The position numbers and the translations under genes were made by a program. DNA of 9,366 nt, taken from positions 1 through 9,366 of the forward strand of contig DAINMX010000255.1 in NCBI GenBank assembly GCA_036736205.1, read 5' to 3'. This document shows positions 1 through 5,347 of the stretch, one piece after another. The first letter of the stretch is position 1, and every line of letters begins with the position of its first letter. This DNA comes from XYA12-FULL-58-9 sp001798605. GTDB taxonomy: Bacteria; Myxococcota; XYA12-FULL-58-9. A model generated the notes under the pieces. The model was not told the DNA's origin. It worked only from the letters and a program-made list of their open reading frames with translations, and ran no database searches.

Positions 1-53
1 TTCGAAATCGATGGCGGCGTGTATGTGATCTGGCACTCATCGTTTACTGCCAC

Positions 54-316
54 GGGGCGCACGTGCGCTCCGCCCGATTGCTTGCTGTCGCCGCTTCTCC
101 GCAGAGATGGTGGCGCAACGCGCAGGTATGTCTCGGACGACTTTGCGTGCCGTCGAGCGTGGCGAGGCTGGAGTCACCATCGGCGCATACGCCAACGTTC
201 TACATTGTCTCGGTCTTGAAGGAGATCTGGCGTACATCGCCCGCGACGACGAGCTCGGCCGCAAGCTCCAGGATGCCAATCTCCCTACCCGAGCCAGAGC
301 TCCGAAGAGGGGTTGA
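54..316 (+). pseudogene. hipB: HipB-like antitoxin (XRE-family HTH), frameshifted remnant
   Basis: Remnant of the antitoxin and DNA-binding autorepressor of a HipBA type II toxin-antitoxin module. In the frame ending at the TGA at 314-316, the sequence from about 89 gives a helix-turn-helix protein: RRFSAEMVAQRAGMSRTTL, then RAVERG, VTIGAYANVLHCLGL and the C-terminal DELGRKLQDANLPTRARAPK. This closely resembles the HTH core and conserved tail of HipB-type antitoxins as I know them. The expected first segment (GAHVRSARL) is present but in a different frame, at 54-80, so the two halves are separated by an indel near 81-88. The downstream frame meets a TGA at 26-28. An ATG at 107 could still start a 69-residue truncated protein, but it would lack the first helix. 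The next gene, also broken, starts 2 nt after the stop, the usual hipB-hipA spacing. Sequencing error at 81-88 is an alternative to true decay, but the truncated hipA favours decay. Confidence 0.72.
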
Positions 317-318
317 AC

Positions 319-486
319 ATGGCCAAGGAAGCTCGACGCGACATTGGGGTTTGGGCTGATTGGCGAAGACTTGGTGGACCCGCACGGATGGGTGCGCTTT
401 CAGCGACTCCTACACGCGGCAAAGAGATCTTCTCCTTCGAGTACGATCCGGATTGGCTACGGTTTCACTCAGGTCCCCTTTTGCTG
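319..486 (+). pseudogene. hipA: HipA-like toxin kinase, N-terminal fragment only
   Basis: 5' fragment of a HipA-family serine/threonine kinase toxin. The ATG at 319 follows the HipB remnant's stop by 2 nt. The first ~56 residues match the N-terminal subdomain of the family: VWADW, LGGPARMGALSATPTRG, KEIFSFEYDPDWL, then SGPLLL. Beyond about residue 56 (position 486) I can recognise no HipA sequence in any frame. The open frame runs on to 858, but that part lies antisense to the caspase gene and reads as random sequence. The kinase core, with the ATP-binding and catalytic residues, is absent, so the fragment cannot be an active toxin. The full protein is usually above 400 residues. The break lies about 40 bases past the caspase gene's stop at 524, so an ancient deletion or rearrangement joint probably lies near 487-523. 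Confidence 0.75.
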
Positions 487-523
487 TGGCCTTCGTCGTC
501 TATCTTGCATGGAAGAGATCGGT

Positions 524-2152
524 TCAATCGACAGCAGACAATGGACGGGCGAGGCCGAAGGTCAGAAACGGTTGAAACGATCCATAGGTGTGGGTGTCTC
601 GAGCCGCAATTTGTTGCGACCATCCGTGGCCAACTCCGGCGAACATTTCTGCAACAACCACCGGGTTGCCAGTTGGAATCGGCACGAACAATCGCAATCC
701 GCTGCCAAGCCACATGGTGGTACTCGTTTCGTTCCGACCGCTGTTGTAGGACGTCCATTGCCACGATGGCCCCGCACCTACGTCGATCTCGAGGTGGGCC
801 GCATGTCCGAGATTCCAGCCGTAGCCGAGATAGGCTCGAGCTCCGATCTCGTCGATAGCAAAAGACCAAGAGGGGAGGTCTTGCCCCCCGTAGCCGTAGG
901 AGGCCTCGAGGTTGAGAGTCCACGAGCCGTAGATGCCCCATAGGTGAGCGCCCACGTAGTGGGTTGGCCATCGGAAATCGGCTCCGCTCAGGGAAAGACC
1001 GTAATGGGCACCCAAGCCGAGGTCGACATGGTCTTTGGGTATTGTCAACAGCAGGCCTGGCAGCTCCCCCTTCTCTCGAATGGGGGAGTCCCGCTGACCC
1101 GGAATAAATTTCGGCAGTGTGAGGTCCTCTGGTTGAATTCTGACGCGAGTGTTTGCCGGCAGGGTGAGCGAGATTGTGGCGTTGGTGTCCATGGCAACGA
1201 CCGAGATAGGTCCCGGATACATGGGCAGCTCGAGCTCTGAGCCCGCGGCTTTGGTTACCTTCTCAACCAGTGCTCCCTGTTCATATTGAACGAGAAACTC
1301 CCCATCAATGGCAGCATCAAAGGCAAGGGAGGCTGTTCGGCGTTTAGGGAAACTCAGATAGAGAGGGCCCCGTGCCTCCAATTGACGCACGAGTTTGGCC
1401 GGGGTCTGAGTCCTGCCAAAGCGAGCTGCGTGCGCCCGTGTGCGAGAGCGAGCGTATTCCCACATGTTCTCCAGAGGGACGCCAACCCCCGTTGTCTCGG
1501 CAAGGGTGAATGCTTCAATAAAGAAGTGGGTCAGCAGGCCCCCCAATTTTTCGTCCTCATAGCTCAGCTCATCGGGCTGGGACGACACAAACCACATGGT
1601 TCCTTGGGCGTTGAGGATTTCGCGGGGCAACGCTTCGATAGGATTGAAACCGGGTGTTGCCACAGCGCCTTTGGAATGGATGTCGAGTTGACCTGCGTAG
1701 CAGGCATCAAAAAAACCAAGGGTCAGGGTCGCATCCATGGTTGCGAAGATGTTGCGGAGATCCTCGCTGGTGATGGGGTCAGTGGCCGTGAGAAGCTCAC
1801 CCCCGAGGCCGTGGCCAGTGAAAAAGAAAGCGAAGAGGGTGGAAGTATCCCCAAGAGCTTTTCTCTCCTCGGCGTGCCTCTTGGCGAGTCTGTCCGCCGC
1901 GTCGAGGATCTGCTGCCGGCTGGCTCCTGTAAGGAGCTCCACTCGATTCCGATCGAAATTCCCCAGGTCGACGAGATGATCTCTCAACCGTCGTGCCTCT
2001 CGCTCCGCATGCAGGAGGTTCTTGAGCTGCGCCGCATCGGTATGGCCGTGATTGTTTCCAACCACAATGGCGAATCTTGCGTTCGATCCCGCCGCCGCCG
2101 CCTGCCCGCAGAGCGCCATCAAGAAGGACAGTACAGGTAGCGTTAGCCTCAT
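524..2152 (-). CDS. Exported caspase-family (peptidase C14-like) protein with predicted beta-rich C-terminal domain
   Basis: A 542-residue protein with a caspase-fold peptidase domain. Residues 1-21 form a signal peptide (hydrophobic VLSFLMALCGQAAAA), so the product should be exported to the periplasm or outer membrane. Residues ~25-265 are the caspase domain. It opens with FAIVVGNN, has the catalytic His in FFFTGHG (His114) and the catalytic Cys in FFDACYAG (Cys151), followed by a WFVSSQPDELSYEDE segment. The intact His/Cys pair suggests an active cysteine peptidase, but the cleavage specificity cannot be read. Residues ~270-355 are a beta-rich linker. Residues ~365-542 are rich in alternating aromatic/Gly strands (GAHYGLSLSG, SWTLNLEASYGYGG, MWLGSGLRLFVPIP) and look like a small beta-barrel, possibly outer-membrane. 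The ATG at 2152 overlaps the stop of the anti-sigma gene by 4 nt (ATGA), with an AAGAGTGGAG purine stretch just upstream. The caspase assignment is firm; the barrel is inferred from composition. Confidence 0.88.
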   Translation of the reverse strand: MRLTLPVLSFLMALCGQAAAAGSNARFAIVVGNNHGHTDAAQLKNLLHAEREARRLRDHLVDLGNFDRNRVELLTGASRQQILDAADRLAKRHAEERKALGDTSTLFAFFFTGHGLGGELLTATDPITSEDLRNIFATMDATLTLGFFDACYAGQLDIHSKGAVATPGFNPIEALPREILNAQGTMWFVSSQPDELSYEDEKLGGLLTHFFIEAFTLAETTGVGVPLENMWEYARSRTRAHAARFGRTQTPAKLVRQLEARGPLYLSFPKRRTASLAFDAAIDGEFLVQYEQGALVEKVTKAAGSELELPMYPGPISVVAMDTNATISLTLPANTRVRIQPEDLTLPKFIPGQRDSPIREKGELPGLLLTIPKDHVDLGLGAHYGLSLSGADFRWPTHYVGAHLWGIYGSWTLNLEASYGYGGQDLPSWSFAIDEIGARAYLGYGWNLGHAAHLEIDVGAGPSWQWTSYNSGRNETSTTMWLGSGLRLFVPIPTGNPVVVAEMFAGVGHGWSQQIAARDTHTYGSFQPFLTFGLARPLSAVD

Positions 2153-2949
2153 CGCTCCACTCTTAACACCTGCGTATCGACCTCGGGTAGGCGAGCCCTC
2201 GTCAAGGCGCAGCTAACGTTGGGGTCGAGCATCTCGCGGCAGGCCGCCTTGGCTTCTTCTAATCCAATGGGGGCGGGGGAAAAGAAGCCAACGACCCATT
2301 CACATCCGCTTCCCTCACTCAGCAGTGCTCCCGCCGCCAGTCGGACTTCCTGGCCCGCGGAAACGGTGGCTGATCTTTCGCCGTGCCCCGGAAACAAAAC
2401 CACTTCCTCGACGGCATCCACATAGAGGACCATGAGATAGCCATCGTACTGTGCCGAGTAGAAGAGGCCCAACTTGTCGTTGGTCTCGAGTTTCATGCCA
2501 TCATGGAAGCGAAAAGTCTCTCCCCGTCTCTCGACCGCCACATGCAATTGCCAACTTCCTTTGGCATGGAGCGTGCGGCTGTGTTGCTCTTTGTTATCGT
2601 TGCCAACGTTGTTGTCGAGGGGAACCAGAAACAATGCAAGCGATGCCGTGAGCACTGCCGCGGATGCAAAGGCCCATCGCGGCCATTGTATCCCTAGCAT
2701 TGCTTGCCTCCACCAGGGCACCGCAGGGGTGTGCGCATTCCACAGGGACCCGACACCGTGAAAGCTGGCCACATCATCGGAGCAATCGCTGCAGCTGGAG
2801 ATGTGTTGGGAAAACGCCGCCGACTCCTCCTTTTCCATGTCGCCAGCGACATATCGGCAAAGGTCCACACCGCGATCACAACGACCGGCATTGGGGGCGG
2901 CCATCAGATCGCTCACCATGGTCTCCAGCTCCTCAAGCGTGTTGGGCAT
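2149..2949 (-). CDS. Membrane anti-sigma factor, zinc-binding type, with DUF4384-like outer domain
   Basis: A 266-residue single-pass protein expected to hold the neighbouring sigma factor inactive at the membrane. Residues ~25-60 form a zinc-binding anti-sigma-like domain: HISSCSDC carries HX3CX2C (His49, Cys53, Cys56), with Cys31 as a possible further ligand. Residues ~92-111 (WAFASAAVLTASLALFLVPL) are one transmembrane helix, placing the N-terminus in the cytoplasm. The remainder (~120-266) lies outside the membrane. Its segment YDGYLMVLYVDAVEEVVLFP resembles DUF4384-type domains, which are often found near or within bacterial caspase-family proteins. The ATG at 2949 has a good ribosome binding site (TTGGAG, 7-nt spacer) and overlaps the end of the sigma gene by 17 nt. 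Its own stop overlaps the caspase start. The anti-sigma role rests on the zinc motif, topology and neighbour; the outer domain as a sensor is inference. Confidence 0.85.
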   Translation of the reverse strand: MPNTLEELETMVSDLMAAPNAGRCDRGVDLCRYVAGDMEKEESAAFSQHISSCSDCSDDVASFHGVGSLWNAHTPAVPWWRQAMLGIQWPRWAFASAAVLTASLALFLVPLDNNVGNDNKEQHSRTLHAKGSWQLHVAVERRGETFRFHDGMKLETNDKLGLFYSAQYDGYLMVLYVDAVEEVVLFPGHGERSATVSAGQEVRLAAGALLSEGSGCEWVVGFFSPAPIGLEEAKAACREMLDPNVSCALTRARLPEVDTQVLRVER

Positions 2950-3580
2950 CTGTTTGCTCCAAACAAGTCTTCAAGGTCGAGAGGGATTGATGGATGATGC
3001 GACCGGCGTATTGTTTGCTTACACCCACCTTCTTACCCACCGACTCCAGAGTCATGCCGTGAAAGAAACGCAGGCGAAGAAACCGTCGCGGACGACTGTT
3101 GAGCAACTTCATGCAATCGGCAAGCCGGGTCAGGTGTCGAGCTGTGTCGATATTTCCAATCGTGGCATCCTCCTGGGTAGGGAGCGCCGAGTGCTGCCGC
3201 TGTTCGTCAAACTCCTGGTGACGAACCTGCCATTCGCGCAAGCGGGAGCAATGCCGAACGGTTGTCATGCGGAGGTAAGATGCAATGGCGCGCCCGTGCT
3301 GAACCTTGTCGACGTGTGTGTCGAGGAAATCGTGCCAAAGATCCTCAGCGACTTGAGAGGCGCTCGTCTCGTCTGGCAGCATGTGGCGACAAACCTGGTG
3401 AACCCGTTCGAAGAGCTCTTGCTTGAGCGCCAGCTGCGCCCCTGCTTCGCGATTCTTCAACCGCCGCAGCAGTTCGTCGTTTGGCTGCATGGTCCCGTCA
3501 GCGCCCCAGTTCTCGAGAACAGGCAGGTCATACCAGAACCAATCCTGAGTGTCTCGCCCAAGGGTGATGGCCAAGTCCAT
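2933..3580 (-). CDS. RNA polymerase sigma factor, sigma-70/ECF-like
   Basis: Sigma factor predicted to direct RNA polymerase to its own regulon, controlled by the anti-sigma factor encoded next. With the ATG at 3580 it has 215 residues. Region 2 lies at ~50-120 (LFERVHQVCRHMLP, AEDLWHDFLDTHVD, ASYLRMTTVRHCSRLREW). Region 4 lies at ~156-208 (CMKLLNSRPRRFLRLRFF, HGMTLESVGKKVGVSKQYAG), with a clear helix-turn-helix. The linker is short and no region 3 is visible, as in ECF factors. The start is uncertain: GTG 3700, ATG 3580 and ATG 3490 are all in frame and none has a strong Shine-Dalgarno. I chose 3580 because third-position GC is high downstream of it and lower upstream, and because a promoter candidate and a palindrome lie at 3611-3657. 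Domain extent alone would fit 3490 (185 residues). The stop at 2933 overlaps the anti-sigma start by 17 nt. Confidence 0.85.
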   Translation of the reverse strand: MDLAITLGRDTQDWFWYDLPVLENWGADGTMQPNDELLRRLKNREAGAQLALKQELFERVHQVCRHMLPDETSASQVAEDLWHDFLDTHVDKVQHGRAIASYLRMTTVRHCSRLREWQVRHQEFDEQRQHSALPTQEDATIGNIDTARHLTRLADCMKLLNSRPRRFLRLRFFHGMTLESVGKKVGVSKQYAGRIIHQSLSTLKTCLEQTDAQHA

Positions 3581-3610
3581 GAAGTGAAGAACGTAGAATC
3601 GCAAATCGTA

Positions 3611-3630
3611 AACCAGAATTGGCTCTGGTT
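3611..3630. repeat. Perfect 7-bp inverted repeat, operator-like
   Basis: AACCAGA and TCTGGTT are perfect complements separated by 6 bases (ATTGGC), making a 20-bp operator-sized palindrome. It overlaps the -10 end of the candidate promoter and sits about 30 nt upstream of the preferred sigma-gene start. It could bind a dimeric regulator, or form a hairpin in the leader RNA. If the sigma gene instead starts at GTG 3700, the palindrome would be inside coding sequence and probably meaningless. Confidence 0.4.
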
Positions 3631-3657
3631 GATAACTCGATGAAGGAATCTCAACAA
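3629..3657 (-). promoter_or_regulatory. Candidate promoter for the sigma/anti-sigma/caspase operon
   Basis: Reading the minus strand, TTGTTG (3657-3652) and TATCAA (3634-3629) are separated by 17 nt, a -35/-10 pair with partial match to the sigma-70 consensus. It lies about 50 nt upstream of the ATG at 3580, in a locally AT-richer stretch after the lipoprotein stop at 3710. A perfect inverted repeat overlaps the -10 end. Found by eye; similar matches arise by chance, and the operon could simply be read through from the lipoprotein gene. Confidence 0.25.
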
Positions 3658-3709
3658 CGATCTTGCATTGTTTGGGGATGATGAATGATGGCGTTGGCAC
3701 CTTTGGTGA

Positions 3710-4969
3710 TTACGGAATGGTCGCCTCCAACAACAATCCATCGAAGGAGCCACGAACTGCGCCACCCACGAGAAATCGCCCGGGCTCGACAGAGAAGATT
3801 GCCATACCGTCCAGTCGTTGGCTTGGACTCACATCCACCCAACCGTTGCCGCGGTCGAGGGCGACAGTGACTCCGGTCAGCGATTCCGAGCCCACGGCCG
3901 CAATCTGACCTGTGGGGTTGCCGCAACCGGCCACTGCGCGCAGGTCCCCTCCGGAGTTGGACGAAGCCGGCGAGTCGGGGCCGTAGACCCGAGTCCAGAG
4001 GTTGTCGTCCCGTCGGAAAACGAAATGATGGGAAGCCACGGCGTACAGTTCGTCGTCTACGCCAACGATATCGGCAATGAAGACCCCGAGGATTTCATTC
4101 GGGAGCCAATCATCTGGCCAGTCAATGGCTTCCTGGATGACGCTGCCATGGTCGTAGAATGAAATCTCACCCCAGCCACCGAGATAGAGCTGATCGGGGG
4201 CCACGACCCACACCGATTCGAGATTCCGAATGGCATCGGCGGGGGAGGACAACAGTGATGTGGTCGTCTCTTCGCCCAACCGGTGCAGGGATGAGCCACC
4301 GGGGTAATGTGCGACAACCGCGTACACCTCGTTGTCATCGAGGCCGTGGATATCTGCAATGGAATCCGGATAGCCTTCCGAACCGCCGTCATCAATGGCG
4401 ATGAAGTTGAACGCGACGCCGTCGGTGGCGATCAGAACCGGTGACGGAGAACCGGTCCCGACAAACAGCTGATTCGCGGTGCCCCACAATGAATTGATAC
4501 CGCTGTTTGGGATTTCGGCACGAAGCTGTGTCCAAACTTGCCAGTGTCCATCCACCAGCTTCAACACTTTGCCGTGGGCACCAACCCCCACAAAGATCTC
4601 CGTATCGCTGCGGCCCCAAATGGCCCGAATTTCCTGGGTGTCGATGGGGAGCTCGAGCTCGCGCCAGACCACACCTTGGATGGGGGCGTCGTCTCCGGAG
4701 GGTGTGGAGTCACCCTGTTTGATGGTATCTCCCGACGCGCCAGGGTCTGCTGGGGCAGGCCCATCACCGGCCGAATGGGAATCTCCGTTCTGGTTATCAC
4801 CACAGGTCAGGCCCGCAGGGACGCAGGTTCCATCGAGACATTGAGCACAGGCACCACACTCTTGGTCTTCTCTGCAGAAGTTAGGTGAAATGGAAGAGCA
4901 TGCATTCAGGTTGCCGCAGGAGAGACACGCAGCAAGAATCCACCAGGGCATCTGTGCCTTCGCTCTCAC
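3710..4969 (-). CDS. Lipoprotein with Cys-rich N-terminus and seven-bladed propeller-like domain
   Basis: A 419-residue predicted lipoprotein of unknown function. The short N-terminus MRAKAQMPWWILAAC has positive charges, a hydrophobic stretch and a lipobox (LAAC, Cys15; LNAC at Cys24 is an alternative). Residues ~32-56 are Cys-rich (CREDQECGACAQCLDGTC), resembling small disulfide modules seen in myxobacterial surface proteins. Residues ~60-97 are an Asp/Gly/Pro/Ser linker. Residues ~113-419 hold seven similar units of about 35-45 residues, for example EIRAIWGRSDTEIFVGVG, GINSLWGTANQLFVGTG and NLESVWVVAPDQLYLGGWG. This pattern is typical of beta-propeller blades. GTG 4969 is preferred because it supplies the signal peptide charges and has GGAG 9 nt upstream; ATG 4951, with GAAGG 5 nt upstream, is the alternative. 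The gene ends 129 nt before the sigma gene's preferred start on the same strand, so it may belong to the same operon and act as a surface sensor or binding partner (inference). Confidence 0.82.
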   Translation of the reverse strand: MRAKAQMPWWILAACLSCGNLNACSSISPNFCREDQECGACAQCLDGTCVPAGLTCGDNQNGDSHSAGDGPAPADPGASGDTIKQGDSTPSGDDAPIQGVVWRELELPIDTQEIRAIWGRSDTEIFVGVGAHGKVLKLVDGHWQVWTQLRAEIPNSGINSLWGTANQLFVGTGSPSPVLIATDGVAFNFIAIDDGGSEGYPDSIADIHGLDDNEVYAVVAHYPGGSSLHRLGEETTTSLLSSPADAIRNLESVWVVAPDQLYLGGWGEISFYDHGSVIQEAIDWPDDWLPNEILGVFIADIVGVDDELYAVASHHFVFRRDDNLWTRVYGPDSPASSNSGGDLRAVAGCGNPTGQIAAVGSESLTGVTVALDRGNGWVDVSPSQRLDGMAIFSVEPGRFLVGGAVRGSFDGLLLEATIP

Positions 4970-5026
4970 CTGGCTCGACTCCGTTCATCTGGTCCCGATG
5001 GGGTTGTTCGACATGCCGCACGTCGT

Positions 5027-5055
5027 CCCATAACCTGCTCGCGCAAAGCTGGCAA
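5027..5055 (-). promoter_or_regulatory. Weak promoter candidate for the lipoprotein gene
   Basis: On the minus strand, TTGCCA (5055-5050; five of six bases of the -35 consensus) is followed after 17 nt by TATGGG (5032-5027; poor -10). It lies about 58 nt upstream of GTG 4969 and abuts the 16-bp tandem repeat, sharing one base with it. The poor -10 would fit a promoter needing an activator or an alternative sigma factor. Found by eye only. Confidence 0.2.
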
Positions 5056-5090
5056 CAGTTAGGAGATATGACAGTTAGGAGATATGACAG
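5055..5090. repeat. 16-bp direct tandem repeat, two exact copies plus partial third
   Basis: ACAGTTAGGAGATATG occurs at 5055-5070 and again, identically, at 5071-5086, followed by a partial ACAG at 5087-5090. The copies are head to tail with no spacer. They lie upstream of the lipoprotein gene, next to the -35 of the promoter candidate. They may be paired regulator-binding sites or a recent slippage duplication; sequence alone cannot tell. Confidence 0.85.
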
Positions 5091-5102
5091 ATGTGACAAC
5101 CA

Positions 5103-5147
5103 CCGACAACGACGAAACCTAAAGAATTTTGGTTTACGGGTTGTCGG
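5103..5147. repeat. Imperfect 45-nt palindrome / hairpin
   Basis: Outer arms CCGACAAC (5103-5110) and GTTGTCGG (5140-5147) are perfect complements. Inside, AAACC (5115-5119) pairs with GGTTT (5131-5135), and AAA (5121-5123) pairs with TTT (5127-5129) around a GAA loop. The 4-base stretches at 5111-5114 and 5136-5139 form an internal loop. This gives 16 base pairs in total. There is no T-tract on either side, so a classical intrinsic terminator is unlikely. It may be an RNA leader structure, a 3' stabilising hairpin for the upstream message, or a protein-binding palindrome. Confidence 0.7.
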
Positions 5148-5347
5148 CAGCCGTTCTCCAAAGACGAACCCAAATTGAGGATTTGAGCATGCATACCGGC
5201 GACGCTGGGTACAGGTGAGCCCGACGATAACTCTTGGAATTGAATCACACCAAAGTTTGAATGCGGTGCGCTCGACCAAAGCGAGCTGTGCCAAGAGAAA
5301 CGCAGAATTCTCGACGCCGTGGCAATGAGGTCCAACCGCGCGGAGGG

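Larger units (their letters stand above)
4970..5347. other. Intergenic regulatory region between the SRCR gene and the lipoprotein gene
   Basis: No credible gene is seen here. Open frames crossing it on either strand are short and have no recognisable motifs. From high to low coordinates it contains a small GCTCG/CGAGC hairpin (5270-5286), an imperfect palindrome (5103-5147), a 16-bp tandem repeat (5055-5090) and a weak promoter candidate (5027-5055), followed by the lipoprotein gene's ribosome binding site. No hairpin with a T-tract is visible after the SRCR gene stop, so a factor-independent terminator cannot be assigned. Confidence 0.6.

Noticed and set aside
487..858. Continuation of the HipA frame to 858
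   Set aside because: HipA similarity stops at about 486 and the remainder is antisense to the caspase C-terminus, so only the first part is called.
1286..2140. Long plus-strand open frame (284 codons) opposite the caspase gene
   Set aside because: It lies wholly antisense to a gene with clear caspase motifs and has no recognisable domain; long antisense frames are common at this GC content.
2801..3643. Long plus-strand open frame (280 codons) opposite the sigma and anti-sigma genes
   Set aside because: It is antisense to two genes with clear motifs; its sequence shows no domain or good start.
5270..5286. GCTCG/CGAGC hairpin after the SRCR gene as an intrinsic terminator
   Set aside because: The stem is only 5 bp with a 7-base loop and no T-tract follows it on the minus strand.
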